Source: Vibrio jasicida CAIM 1864 = LMG 25398 (GTDB lineage: Bacteria; Pseudomonadota; Gammaproteobacteria; Enterobacterales; Vibrionaceae). Taken from it: DNA of 64,000 nt. Location of the stretch: assembly GCF_000400365.1 (NCBI RefSeq), contig NZ_BAOG01000036.1, forward strand, positions 62,001 to 126,000, read 5' to 3'. The translations under genes were made by a program, and so were the position numbers. The notes under the pieces were generated by a model, which made no database searches, had not been told where the DNA came from, and saw nothing but the letters and a program-made list of their open reading frames with translations. Below, piece after piece: positions 43,079 through 51,692 of this stretch (position 1 is its first letter; each line of letters starts with the position of its first letter).

Positions 43079-43993
43079 ATGGCAAAAGTCGCGAGTAAAG
43101 CGAACCAATCTCAAGGCATGTTGGTGTTTAAACTCACCCTGCAACAGAACTTCGCAATTGGCACACTTAAAGTCCGTGAAATTGTACCTTACATGCCGAC
43201 CACCAAAATTCCCTATTCGCACCATCATGTAATTGGCACTGTGACGATTCGTGATTTGACGGTGCCAGTCATTGATATGGCGGCAGCAATTGGATTCCGT
43301 CCTATCCAAGAGGAAGAATACAAAAATTGCTATTTGATCGTGACCGATTGTCTACGTACCGTGGTGGCATTTATGGTGCGAAGTATCGAGAAGATCATTG
43401 AATGTGATTGGAAATCTATCGAAACACCGCCATCAAGTGCGGGTCATAATATCTTTGTAACGGGTATTACTCGCTATGAAGAGAAGATCGTACAAATGTT
43501 GGATGTGGAACTTCTACTATCGAAGATCTACCCGCAATACGAGAATACCAAGATTCCAATGCTTACAGACATCGAGCGCGAGCGTTTGAAAGCCTTGAAT
43601 ATCCTTTTGGTCGACGACTCTTCTATCGCTCGCAAGCAATTGAGCGACGCGCTAGACCGCATCAACATCCCGTATCAAATCCGTAAAAACGGCTCAGACG
43701 CACTCGACTTGATGAAGCGAGATGCAGAAGCAAACCGCCCAATTGACCTTTTAGTGAGTGACATTGAAATGCCAGGGCTGGATGGTTATGAACTTGCGTT
43801 TGAAGTTCAAAATGATTCTGCGCTTAACAACTCCTACCGTATTCTTCACACGTCTCTATCAAGCGAAATTTGTGTTGACCGAGCTCACCAAGTTGGCGCT
43901 CATGAGGCACTAGAGAAATTCAACGCTGGGGAATTGATTGAAGCGATGCTGCGCGGTGCAAAAGAGCTAGAAGCAAAAGCGATGGCTTCTTAA
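43079..43993 (+). CDS. cheV: chemotaxis coupling protein CheV
   Basis: 304 residues. A CheW-like domain (about 10-165) with FAIGTLKVREIVPY and GTVTIRDLTVPVIDM is joined to a receiver (about 175-300). The receiver has ILLVDDSSIARKQL, the phospho-Asp in LVSDIEMPGLDG and Thr/Ser in LHTSLSS. CheV couples chemoreceptors to CheA and adapts signalling. It stands alone, away from any che cluster, as several Vibrio CheV copies do. Confidence 0.94.
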   Translation: MAKVASKANQSQGMLVFKLTLQQNFAIGTLKVREIVPYMPTTKIPYSHHHVIGTVTIRDLTVPVIDMAAAIGFRPIQEEEYKNCYLIVTDCLRTVVAFMVRSIEKIIECDWKSIETPPSSAGHNIFVTGITRYEEKIVQMLDVELLLSKIYPQYENTKIPMLTDIERERLKALNILLVDDSSIARKQLSDALDRINIPYQIRKNGSDALDLMKRDAEANRPIDLLVSDIEMPGLDGYELAFEVQNDSALNNSYRILHTSLSSEICVDRAHQVGAHEALEKFNAGELIEAMLRGAKELEAKAMAS

Positions 43994-43999
43994 TCATAT

Positions 44000-44410
44000 C
44001 TAATAAGTTTGCTTGATCTGGTATACATCAATAACTTTTTCGGCAGTGAACAAACTCGTGATACTCGCTACCGAACATGAAAACAGTGCAACAAAGACGA
44101 ACATTTTGATGTGACTATTGAGCAATAGCCCTCCGCCGAAGAAATACAGTCCTATCGCGATAACCGTTGGCATAATCAATGCGGGGCGACACACCAATTC
44201 CATTGCAAGGGAGAAAAAGTAAACCTCCTCCCTTTTCGTAATCGAATACCAGTTGTAGAAAATAATAGAAGCTGTCGCCCCCACCGCTAACGCTATAGCA
44301 ATCAGAACACTCGAAAAATGCTGCCCTGCAAACAACACAAACCCCGCTCTGATAGACAATACCGCGCAAAACAGCCAGACCAATAAAGGCCCCCCAACAA
44401 CTAAACCCAT
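44000..44410 (-). CDS. small inner-membrane protein
   Basis: 136 residues from the ATG at 44410 (GAGGA 8 bases before). Four hydrophobic helices separated by short loops, including LLVWLFCAVLSIRAGFVLF and SVLIAIALAVGATASIIFY. No recognised family and no charged catalytic motif. It is convergent with cheV with a 6-base gap and no visible terminator between. Confidence 0.65.
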   Translation of the reverse strand: MGLVVGGPLLVWLFCAVLSIRAGFVLFAGQHFSSVLIAIALAVGATASIIFYNWYSITKREEVYFFSLAMELVCRPALIMPTVIAIGLYFFGGGLLLNSHIKMFVFVALFSCSVASITSLFTAEKVIDVYQIKQTY

Positions 44411-44551
44411 CGTTTCTTTCCTCTGAATCAATTTTAATCGTTATTCAAACAAAGGCAGAAAGATGGGTAAAGGTAATCAAAGCACTCGAATGAGAACTCT
44501 GCGACGGCTAGCTTAAAGTCATTAAATTCAGACTATTAGGTGATATTTGGC

Positions 44552-45088
44552 CTATTTACTTGGCATTGTGTAGCTGCGAGACACAAACTCAGTTTCTTCG
44601 ACTTGATAAATGTGGTTGATATAAGACGCAAGACTGTAGAGCACATTCGCGAGCAGGTTTGAATAGCGAAACAAAATCGGAGCGGGTTGTTTCTTACCTG
44701 AATGCTCAACGGCAACCAATGCACGAACCACCTTTTTTGCTTGGCAACGACACAAATGCAGTTGGCTTGACGTTGGGTGGCCGCCAGGAAGCACAAACCC
44801 TTTAAAGCCGCCATCGATACGAGCCTTAACTGCATCGTAATCGGCTTTTAGCTCATCGACTTCCGCTTCTGTAATCGCGAGTTTTCCGCGGATAGAGCCA
44901 TTTACATGATATACGTTGGGCTGCATTCGAGTCAGTATGTCACGGCTAAAGTCATCGAGTTCCATCGATAGAACCAACCCAATTTTGCTACACAACTCAT
45001 CAGCAGTGATTTCAAAGTCACATACTGGGCTGTCTTCATAGATGAATGGGTAACAAATCTCGCCAAGTTCCTTGCTTACTGGTCTCAT
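44552..45088 (-). CDS. cobalamin adenosyltransferase-like protein with diverged active site
   Basis: 178 residues. The C-terminal half carries the PduO-type block FVLPGGHPTSSQLHLCRCQ and a helix resembling the family's last one (YSNLLANVLYSLASYINH). PduO enzymes add the adenosyl group of ATP to cob(I)alamin. The usual LHxARTxxRRAER reads LHLCRCQAKKVVRAL, so the arginines and Glu of the active site are lost. It may have another role. GAGAAAGAG precedes the ATG. It lies after hutZ on the same strand, separated by a terminator. Confidence 0.6.
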   Translation of the reverse strand: MRPVSKELGEICYPFIYEDSPVCDFEITADELCSKIGLVLSMELDDFSRDILTRMQPNVYHVNGSIRGKLAITEAEVDELKADYDAVKARIDGGFKGFVLPGGHPTSSQLHLCRCQAKKVVRALVAVEHSGKKQPAPILFRYSNLLANVLYSLASYINHIYQVEETEFVSRSYTMPSK

Positions 45089-45114
45089 GCTCTTTCTCTG
45101 TGCTTTGGTTCTAA

Positions 45115-45149
45115 TAAAAAAGGGAGTCAGTATAACCTAACTCCCTTTC
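45115..45149 (-). terminator. terminator after hutZ
   Basis: Minus-strand hairpin AGGGAGTTAGG / TGACTCCCT followed by TTTTTTATT. Confidence 0.75.
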
Positions 45150-45192
45150 GGCATTCACATCCGTTTAGACGATCATAAGTTAGAAAATCGGC

Positions 45193-45723
45193 TTATGCGT
45201 TTTCGATTTTCTTATGACCTTCTTGAAGGTGAACGAAATCAACCAGATCATCGCCTGATACTTGGTAAGCTTGACCAAAGCCTTTTACGAATAGACCTTG
45301 TTCTGCTTTTAGGTTGAACAGAACGAAGTCTTCTAGTTGGCTCAGACCATCGATGATCTCACCAAAACGATCTTTCATTTGGCCAACTACTTGTTGCCAC
45401 ATTTCAGTATCACGCTCAACAACGGTTGCAACCGCATCAAACGTTAGACGCTTACGAGCGAACAACTGCTTCGACGAGTCTTCGTCTTCAATCATCATCA
45501 AAGATACGTTTGGATTCTCTAGTAGGTTGCGTGCGTGACGAGCAATCTGAGAAATAAGAACGAAGTAACCTTCCTGGTTTTGAACGTATGGTGCGTAACT
45601 TACGTTTGGACGGCCTTCCGCATCAACGGTTGCTAATTGAATGGTACGACGCTCCTGACGAAATTCCTTGATTTCTGGTCCTAGACGACCTTGTAAACGC
45701 TCTTGTTTAACTTGCTGATCCAT
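45193..45723 (-). CDS. hutZ: haem utilisation protein HutZ (haem-degrading)
   Basis: 176 residues, the size of V. cholerae HutZ. Split-barrel flavoprotein-like fold: RRTIQLATVDAEGRPNVSYAP, YFVLISQIARHARNLLENPN, and a C-terminal HLQEGHK tail. HutZ opens the haem ring to release iron in the cytoplasm. It is the last of hutW-hutX-hutZ; a hairpin with T-rich end lies in the 107-base gap after hutX. Confidence 0.93.
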   Translation of the reverse strand: MDQQVKQERLQGRLGPEIKEFRQERRTIQLATVDAEGRPNVSYAPYVQNQEGYFVLISQIARHARNLLENPNVSLMMIEDEDSSKQLFARKRLTFDAVATVVERDTEMWQQVVGQMKDRFGEIIDGLSQLEDFVLFNLKAEQGLFVKGFGQAYQVSGDDLVDFVHLQEGHKKIENA

Positions 45724-45784
45724 TTTGATACCTAACTTTACTTGTTTGTTGTTCCGAGTTTTAACTCGGTTATTCTTTAATAAA

Positions 45785-45818
45785 ATGACACTGCGCTAAC
45801 GAATTAGTGCAGTGTCAT
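45785..45818 (-). terminator. hairpin between hutX and hutZ (partial terminator or processing site)
   Basis: Arms ATGACACTGC / GCAGTGTCAT with a 14-base loop; on the minus strand ATTTTATT follows. Position inside the operon suggests attenuation of hutZ or a separate hutZ promoter. Confidence 0.55.
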
Positions 45819-45830
45819 GCTCATTCGAGA

Positions 45831-46346
45831 CTACTTGTTGAACTCTGCTTGCATTGCACGGAATGCTGTTACTTGATCTTCGATTAGCTCACGCTTCTCG
45901 TTGCGGCCTAGGTAAATCTTAAAGATGTTGCTGCCACACTCAGAAAAGAAACCAAAGTAATGGCTCTCACGTCCCATAAACGGTTTACTTACTAAGGCAA
46001 TGTTTTTCACGTTATCCAGTTTTAGGTGGCCATGAAGCTCACCTTCTTTGCCCATAAGGTTGTAGTAACCACGAGCAACTTTACCTTTCGGGAACGGCGC
46101 TTTTACTTCAAAGATAGAACCAAAAGAATGAACGATAGTTGTTACTGGGCCAAAACCAACAAGACCTTCTAAAATGCTTTGTGCTTGCTCACCAGGAGCT
46201 ACTGCAACCATCTCTTGAGGAAGTGCAGCTACCACTTCAAACTCTGATACACCAAGGCGCTCAGCCATTGCTGCTGGAAGTAGTTGCGGTTCTTGTTCTA
46301 GTAGGGCTTCGACCTGTTGCTTAATTGATTCCATTGTTTTTTCCAT
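45831..46346 (-). CDS. hutX: haem utilisation cystosolic carrier HutX
   Basis: 171 residues (167 if the ATG at 46334 is used). HutX/HugX family: PQLLPAAMAERLGVSEFEVV at the front, SFGSIFEVKAPFPKGKVARG and GYYNLMGKEGELHGHLKLDN in the barrel. Known to bind haem and hand it to HutZ. It starts 10 bases after hutW ends, so the genes are cotranscribed. Confidence 0.92.
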   Translation of the reverse strand: MEKTMESIKQQVEALLEQEPQLLPAAMAERLGVSEFEVVAALPQEMVAVAPGEQAQSILEGLVGFGPVTTIVHSFGSIFEVKAPFPKGKVARGYYNLMGKEGELHGHLKLDNVKNIALVSKPFMGRESHYFGFFSECGSNIFKIYLGRNEKRELIEDQVTAFRAMQAEFNK

Positions 46347-46356
46347 TTCTTTCAGA

Positions 46357-47727
46357 TTAATTGTTAGATACTTTTGGTACGTTTTCGTTCATTTCAGAAG
46401 TCAGTACTTGAATACATGCCTGAGCCAGAGACACAGCCCAGAAGCTACCTGCTAACGTCAGAACTAAACTGCGCTCTTGTAACTCGACCAAACCTTTGTC
46501 ATGCCAAACTTTGAATAGTGGCATCAGGAAACTGAAGGTGTCTTCGCCCATAAATGCTGGCAGCTTACTCGCCTGAACAATGCCTCGATCAAAGCCGGAC
46601 TTCAGTGCTGCGAATAGCGGCTCAAGTGGGCTTTGCTTCATCATCATTGCGATGGTGCTCTGCCCTTCATTTACAGCTTTAACGTAAGTGTCTAGCGTGC
46701 GGTGCTGCATCATGCCGTAACCACCGATGTTACCGCCTGCGCCACAACCGACAGGCAATACTTCTGCATAGGTCTTCGCTAAGCTGTTGTATAAGCTGCG
46801 TTCACGGTTATCGATCGCCCAGTGGTTCACGCTAAGCTGCTTCATGTGATGCTCTGCCATAAACTTAGCACCAAGCTCGTACATGCCTGCTTTTTCCGGT
46901 GTCGTTGCAGGTGGCGGCATTTTGCCTTTTTCAACCAAATTGAGCATTGGCGCTGTACCGCCAACTACTAGCTGATAAAGGTCCAAGCCATGAGCGCCTG
47001 TAGACACGAAGTCCTTAAGATCTTGCTCTAACACTTCTTTTGTTTGGTAAGGCAGGCCGTAAAGTAAATCAATGATGACAGGAACCTTGTCTTCTTTTGC
47101 CAACTCACTAACGCGATTCAATACGTCTTCGCGATCATCCAAACGCTTAGCGCTGCGACGAACTTTAGTATTAAAGCTCTGCACACCAAATGAGAAACGG
47201 TTGAATCCGCCGTCTAGCGCACCTTGATATAACTCGTCAGAGAATCGGTTGATACGACCTTCAAGTGTAATTTCGCAGTCAGCTGCTAGAGGGAAATAGT
47301 CGTGAATGGCCTGACCAAGAATGCGAACTTGTTCTGGTGCCAGATCCGTTGGCGTGCCACCGCCGATGTAAACCGCATGGAAGATGCCACTTTGCGTCCA
47401 CGGCATCGCCGCTTTCTCTTTTAGCTCTTTCATCAGAGCATCAAAGTATTCATCGACTAACTTACGGCTGGCAGCATTTTGGAAGAAGTTACAGAAAGTA
47501 CAGCGCACTCGACAGAATGGAACATGAATATATAAGCAGCGCTTATTGTTCTTAGTCGTCGTTTCCGAGGTGATTCTCGATAGGATGTCACCTTGTTGTG
47601 GCGGCGGAACTGGCATGCTACTGCCACCCGCATGCGCAGAGTGTTTTTTCACAAAAGCAAAGCGCAACGGATCGGGGCTATCACTCCCAAGGATTGATTC
47701 GTCAAATTTATAAATATCGACGGTCAT
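46357..47727 (-). CDS. hutW: radical SAM haem-utilisation protein HutW
   Basis: 456 residues. The radical SAM cluster motif is HVPFCRVRCTFCNF (Cys72, Cys76, Cys79), followed by YIGGGTPTDL and SFGVQSF, as in HemN-like proteins. HutW belongs to the family that opens haem anaerobically through a radical reaction (ChuW-like). First gene of the leftward haem operon, divergent from tonB across a Fur-type promoter. Confidence 0.93.
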   Translation of the reverse strand: MTVDIYKFDESILGSDSPDPLRFAFVKKHSAHAGGSSMPVPPPQQGDILSRITSETTTKNNKRCLYIHVPFCRVRCTFCNFFQNAASRKLVDEYFDALMKELKEKAAMPWTQSGIFHAVYIGGGTPTDLAPEQVRILGQAIHDYFPLAADCEITLEGRINRFSDELYQGALDGGFNRFSFGVQSFNTKVRRSAKRLDDREDVLNRVSELAKEDKVPVIIDLLYGLPYQTKEVLEQDLKDFVSTGAHGLDLYQLVVGGTAPMLNLVEKGKMPPPATTPEKAGMYELGAKFMAEHHMKQLSVNHWAIDNRERSLYNSLAKTYAEVLPVGCGAGGNIGGYGMMQHRTLDTYVKAVNEGQSTIAMMMKQSPLEPLFAALKSGFDRGIVQASKLPAFMGEDTFSFLMPLFKVWHDKGLVELQERSLVLTLAGSFWAVSLAQACIQVLTSEMNENVPKVSNN

Positions 47728-47841
47728 ATTTACTCACTTAAAGCCCACCACACAAAGGATTGAGGCTCATTTCAAAAAAACTGCAAAGATCATAATTTGG
47801 CCGTAATGATAATGCAATTGATAATTGATCTTATTTCTTTT

Positions 47842-47878
47842 GTAAGTGATAATCAGTCCAAGTTGATAATGATTAGCA
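47842..47878. promoter_or_regulatory. Fur-box region between hutW and tonB
   Basis: TGATAATGATTAGCA at 47864-47878 matches 13 of 14 specified bases of the 7-1-7 Fur consensus. Further TGATAAT units occur at 47847 and 47807. This puts both divergent haem operons under iron control, as is known for Vibrio hut genes. Confidence 0.85.
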
Positions 47879-47894
47879 ATACCGAGATTTACCC

Positions 47895-48641
47895 GTGAAC
47901 GTAAAAAGATATGTCATTGCCGGAGGCGCCTCTTTAGTGGTGCACGCTGCACTGCTTTTTGTCTCTCAAGAGACGAAGGTGTTTGCAATGCCTGCAGGGA
48001 ATCCTACTAGCTCGGTTAGCCTCAATTTAGTCTCGGCTCCCAAACCAGTCCAAGCTGAACCGACACCACAAGAAGTGGTAGAAGAGAAGCAACCAGAGCC
48101 ACAAAAAAAGCCTCAACCAAAGCCAGAGCCTAAACCGGTTAAAAAGACGGTAGAAAAGCCAATCGTGAAGAAAGAAGCGATCAAAAAGAAACCTGTCGAG
48201 AAAAAACCGAAGCCAGTCAAGAAGCCACAAACATCTAAGCCTGTTGCCAAGAAAGATCCACAGCCAAAAGAAAAAGTGGAAAAGAAAGTGGCAAAAGAGC
48301 CAGTACCGCAGCAAAAAGCAACGCCGACGGAACAATCAAAAGGCACAACGTCTCAGCCTGTGATGATTGATCAGCCTGCTTTTGTTTCCCAGCCTGTTCA
48401 GCCTCGTTACCCTCGTTCAGCTCGTAAGCGTGGTATCGAAGGCGTGGCACTTTATGAGGTTTGGTTGGACGAAAATGGCAACCAAGTAAAACTAGTACTT
48501 ATCGAATCTTCCGGTGCAGAAATGCTCGATGTTTCAGCACTGCGTGCCATCAAACAATGGCAATTCTCACCACATATTTCTGGCGGGCAAAAAGTTGCTC
48601 ACCGAGTTCAAATCCCAGTTCGTTTTAAGTTGGATGGATAA
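47895..48641 (+). CDS. tonB: TonB energy-transducing protein (TonB1)
   Basis: 248 residues. N-terminal membrane anchor (YVIAGGASLVVHAALLFV), then a long Pro/Lys/Glu-rich spacer (about 50-155) that spans the periplasm, then the C-terminal domain with PRYPRSARKRGIEGVALYEV and LRAIKQWQFSPH. It transmits proton-motive energy from ExbB/ExbD to outer-membrane haem and siderophore receptors. Stop overlaps the exbB start by one base. Iron-controlled through the upstream Fur box. Confidence 0.95.
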   Translation: MNVKRYVIAGGASLVVHAALLFVSQETKVFAMPAGNPTSSVSLNLVSAPKPVQAEPTPQEVVEEKQPEPQKKPQPKPEPKPVKKTVEKPIVKKEAIKKKPVEKKPKPVKKPQTSKPVAKKDPQPKEKVEKKVAKEPVPQQKATPTEQSKGTTSQPVMIDQPAFVSQPVQPRYPRSARKRGIEGVALYEVWLDENGNQVKLVLIESSGAEMLDVSALRAIKQWQFSPHISGGQKVAHRVQIPVRFKLDG

Positions 48642-49339
48642 TGGAACAGCTACAACATTTACAAACCCAATTTGGTCTTATGACTTGGCCTTTAGTTATT
48701 TGCTCTGCACTTACAGTCATGATCATTGTGGAAAGACTCTTTCAAGTATTCATCAGTCTAGGCGTAGGCAAACGCGCAATTCGTCAAAAGCTGAATAACC
48801 TTGATCCGACCAACAACAAAGATATCGAAGCGCTAGCGGATGAACTTTCTGGCAAACGCCCTCTTCTTTATCGTGGTGTTGCAATGTTGCTAGCGCATCA
48901 CTCGTTCTCTAAATCTTTGCGGGAAGATGCGGCGGGGATTTGGCTACAAGAAAAGCGCCATCAATTGCACTCAGGTCTTCGTTTATTGACTCTGATTGGC
49001 GTGATCAGCCCGCTTATCGGATTATTAGGTACGGTACTTGGCCTGATCGATATGTTTAAAGGCATTGCTTCCTCTACAGGTAACATCACGCCAAACGACT
49101 TGGCTGATGGTCTAGGTCTCGCGATGCGCACGACCGCAGCAGGTTTGATCATTGCATTACCCGCAATTTCTGGCGCGCAACTGATTGGTCTTTGGGCTGA
49201 CCGCGTTATCGCTAAGCTTGAGCACACACTGAACTATGTAAACCTCTGGCTAGAAGGCATTTCTTTGCAACACGTTTCTCCAGAAAACAACAAAGAAATC
49301 GCAACGGTTGCTGATCATGTTGAAGCGAGAAGCTCATGA
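48641..49339 (+). CDS. exbB: ExbB proton-channel subunit (ExbB1)
   Basis: 232 residues with three membrane helices. Family motif in the second and third: SGLRLLTLIGVISPLIGLLG, VLGLIDMFKGIAS, and LADGLGLAMRTTAAGLIIAL. It forms the pentameric proton channel around ExbD. Overlaps exbD by four bases. Confidence 0.95.
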   Translation: MEQLQHLQTQFGLMTWPLVICSALTVMIIVERLFQVFISLGVGKRAIRQKLNNLDPTNNKDIEALADELSGKRPLLYRGVAMLLAHHSFSKSLREDAAGIWLQEKRHQLHSGLRLLTLIGVISPLIGLLGTVLGLIDMFKGIASSTGNITPNDLADGLGLAMRTTAAGLIIALPAISGAQLIGLWADRVIAKLEHTLNYVNLWLEGISLQHVSPENNKEIATVADHVEARSS

Positions 49340-49749
49340 TTAAAGCACCTCAAGACAATAGCAGCCATGGTTTAACACCGGACCTAACCCCGTTACTGGA
49401 TATTATCTTTATTGTAATGGTGTTCTTGATGTTGACTGCGGCGGTCAAGCTCGACTCTTTGGATGTCAACCTTCCAAGCACTGATTCCCAAGCCGTTGCC
49501 GAAGTTGATAAACAATCAATTACGGTCAACATCCTTAAAGACGAACCGCACTGGGCAATCAATGGCAAGTCTTACATCGATTGGGAAAACTTCACGATTG
49601 CTCTGCTAGAAGAAAGTAAATCAACAGATAAACCGATTGTGATTGGCGCTGAAAAAACCGCCGATATTCAGTCACTGGTTAAGCTTCTTGGCTTTTTACA
49701 AGAAAACGGAATTCAAGCGACTCAATTGCTCACTGAAGAGTCGCAATAA
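49336..49749 (+). CDS. exbD: ExbD proton-channel subunit (ExbD1)
   Basis: 137 residues. Short cytoplasmic start LTPDLTPLLDIIFIVMVFLM with the essential membrane Asp in LLDIIF, then a periplasmic domain. Works with ExbB and TonB. The stop is 26 bases before hutB. Confidence 0.95.
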   Translation: MIKAPQDNSSHGLTPDLTPLLDIIFIVMVFLMLTAAVKLDSLDVNLPSTDSQAVAEVDKQSITVNILKDEPHWAINGKSYIDWENFTIALLEESKSTDKPIVIGAEKTADIQSLVKLLGFLQENGIQATQLLTEESQ

Positions 49750-49775
49750 AAGAACATAAGATTGAGAACATCCTA

Positions 49776-50645
49776 ATGAATAAAACACTATCTCCAGTTC
49801 GCACCGCCTTAACAGCAGCTGTCACTATGCTGGCAAGTGCGAGTCTTTTTGCCAATGAAGCCCCATCTTCTGAACGTGTTGTTAGCGCGGGTAGCGCTGT
49901 CACCGAATTGCTTATCGCGCTTGATGCAAAAGACAGCCTTGTTGCTGTTGATGTCACCAGCCAACTGCCAAAAGAAATGGAATTGCCAAAAGTGGGTTAC
50001 CACCGTCGTCTGTCTGCTGAAGGTTTGCTAGCACTTAGCCCAACTAAAGTGATTGGTTCTGATGAAATGGGCCCGAGCACAACACTTGAGCAACTAAAGT
50101 CTGCTGGTGTAGATGTAGAGATTGTAAACACAGAAGCAAATGTTGAAGGTCTTGTGGATCGCATAGACCAAATTGCCAACATCATGCATCGTGAAACTCA
50201 AGCAACAGCGCTAAAAACAAAAGTTGAAACGCAAGTAAAAGCGCTTGAGAGCAACCAACCAGCAAAAGCTGACAAAAAGAAAGTCCTCTTCCTTCTTATT
50301 CATGAAGGCCGTCCTGCAAACGTCGCAGGTTCAGAAACCACGCCAGATGCCATCATTCAACTTGCGGGTGGTGAAAACCCAGCGGCAGGTCAGTTATCTT
50401 CATACAAACCTCTATCTACAGAGGCCATGGTTGAAATGCAGCCAGATGTGATCCTAGTCAGTGGCCGCAGTTACCAAACAATGGGTGGTGCAGATGCCAT
50501 TTTGAAAGCAATGCCATTGCTTGCTGCTACGCCGGCTGGGATGAACAAAAACATCGTGACGATTGATGGCCACGCACTCGTAGGTGGTTTGGGACTAAAG
50601 AGCCTTTCTGAAGCGAAGCGCTTGAATGAGCTGCTATACCCGTAG
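49776..50645 (+). CDS. hutB: haem ABC transporter periplasmic binding protein HutB
   Basis: 289 residues with a signal peptide ending SLFANEA. Class III binding-protein layout: ERVVSAGSAVTELLIALDAK, then VGYHRRLSAEGLLALSPTKV (Tyr and Arg near the haem iron site), a long linking helix, and PDVILVSGRSYQTMGG. It carries haem from the TonB receptor to HutCD. Confidence 0.94.
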   Translation: MNKTLSPVRTALTAAVTMLASASLFANEAPSSERVVSAGSAVTELLIALDAKDSLVAVDVTSQLPKEMELPKVGYHRRLSAEGLLALSPTKVIGSDEMGPSTTLEQLKSAGVDVEIVNTEANVEGLVDRIDQIANIMHRETQATALKTKVETQVKALESNQPAKADKKKVLFLLIHEGRPANVAGSETTPDAIIQLAGGENPAAGQLSSYKPLSTEAMVEMQPDVILVSGRSYQTMGGADAILKAMPLLAATPAGMNKNIVTIDGHALVGGLGLKSLSEAKRLNELLYP

Positions 50646-50654
50646 AGAGATTCA

Positions 50655-51692
50655 ATGCTATTAAGACGTACCCCTTTACCTACTATTCTGCTTGCTTTAT
50701 CCGGCATCTTAGCCTTTATCGCAGTCGCTTCAATTACTGTAGGTCCAATGAATATCAGCTTCGCAGACAGCCTGCGAAGCTTAACAGGGGCAAGCTCTGA
50801 TCTTGCTCCTCACATCCAACTGGTTATCAACGAAATACGACTTCCTCGCACCATTCTTTGCATGTTTATCGGTGCCATTCTAGCAATCTGTGGTGTCGTC
50901 ATGCAGGGCTTGTTCCGGAACCCGCTCGCTGAGCCTGGCATCATCGGTGTCTCTGCTGGTGCGGCGCTGGGTGGTGCATTTGCTATCGTTGTTTTCGCGG
51001 ATTTCAGCCAAAACTATCCAACATTAATGAACCTAGCAGCACTGCCTTTCTTTGCTTTCTTAGGCGGTGCAATCACTACTGTTTTAGTTTACTGGTTAGG
51101 GACAAGTAAGTTTGGTACATCCGTTACCATCATGCTTCTCGCTGGTGTTGCTATCAGTGCCTTATCAGGGGCTGCAATTGGCTTCATGAACTTCATCGCA
51201 GACGATCAAATGCTGCGTGACTTAACACTGTGGTCTATGGGGTCACTAGCAGGTGCGAATTGGTCTGGTATTGGCTTAGCGGCCGTGACATTGTTATTAC
51301 TGATGTTCTGGTTCCAGAAAAAAGCGATGTCGCTAAACGCTCTCCTACTGGGCGAATCTGAAGCAAGGCATTTGGGCGTTCCCGTTCAAAAGCTAAAACG
51401 ACAGCTCATTTTGTTATCTGCGGTAGGTGTAGGTATTACCGTGAGTATCTGTGGCGCTATTGGCTTTATCGGCCTTGTTATTCCTCACTTAGGTCGTATG
51501 CTCGCAGGTCCTGACCATCGAACTCTGCTTCCTATTTCTGCTTTGATGGGCGCATTACTTCTTACGGCAGCAGATATGTTTGCACGTGTCGCAGTTGCAC
51601 CAGCAGAATTACCAGTAGGTATCGTTACTGCACTGATTGGTGCTCCATTCTTTATCTACTTACTGTTCCAACAAAAAGGGAAAATCCTGTAA
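50655..51692 (+). CDS. hutC: haem ABC transporter permease HutC
   Basis: 345 residues with about ten helices, FecCD family. Landmarks are INEIRLPRTILCMFIGAILA, VVMQGLFRNPLAEPGIIGVS and the ATPase-contact loop GAIGFIGLVIPHLGRML. Forms the inner-membrane channel. Its stop overlaps hutD by one base. Confidence 0.95.
   Translation: MLLRRTPLPTILLALSGILAFIAVASITVGPMNISFADSLRSLTGASSDLAPHIQLVINEIRLPRTILCMFIGAILAICGVVMQGLFRNPLAEPGIIGVSAGAALGGAFAIVVFADFSQNYPTLMNLAALPFFAFLGGAITTVLVYWLGTSKFGTSVTIMLLAGVAISALSGAAIGFMNFIADDQMLRDLTLWSMGSLAGANWSGIGLAAVTLLLLMFWFQKKAMSLNALLLGESEARHLGVPVQKLKRQLILLSAVGVGITVSICGAIGFIGLVIPHLGRMLAGPDHRTLLPISALMGALLLTAADMFARVAVAPAELPVGIVTALIGAPFFIYLLFQQKGKIL

Noticed and set aside
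48027-48450. Three overlapping minus-strand frames of 71-102 codons rich in Leu, Phe and Trp
   Set aside because: They mirror the Lys/Pro-rich spacer of TonB on the other strand and have no ribosome sites; composition is an artefact of the repeat-like codons.
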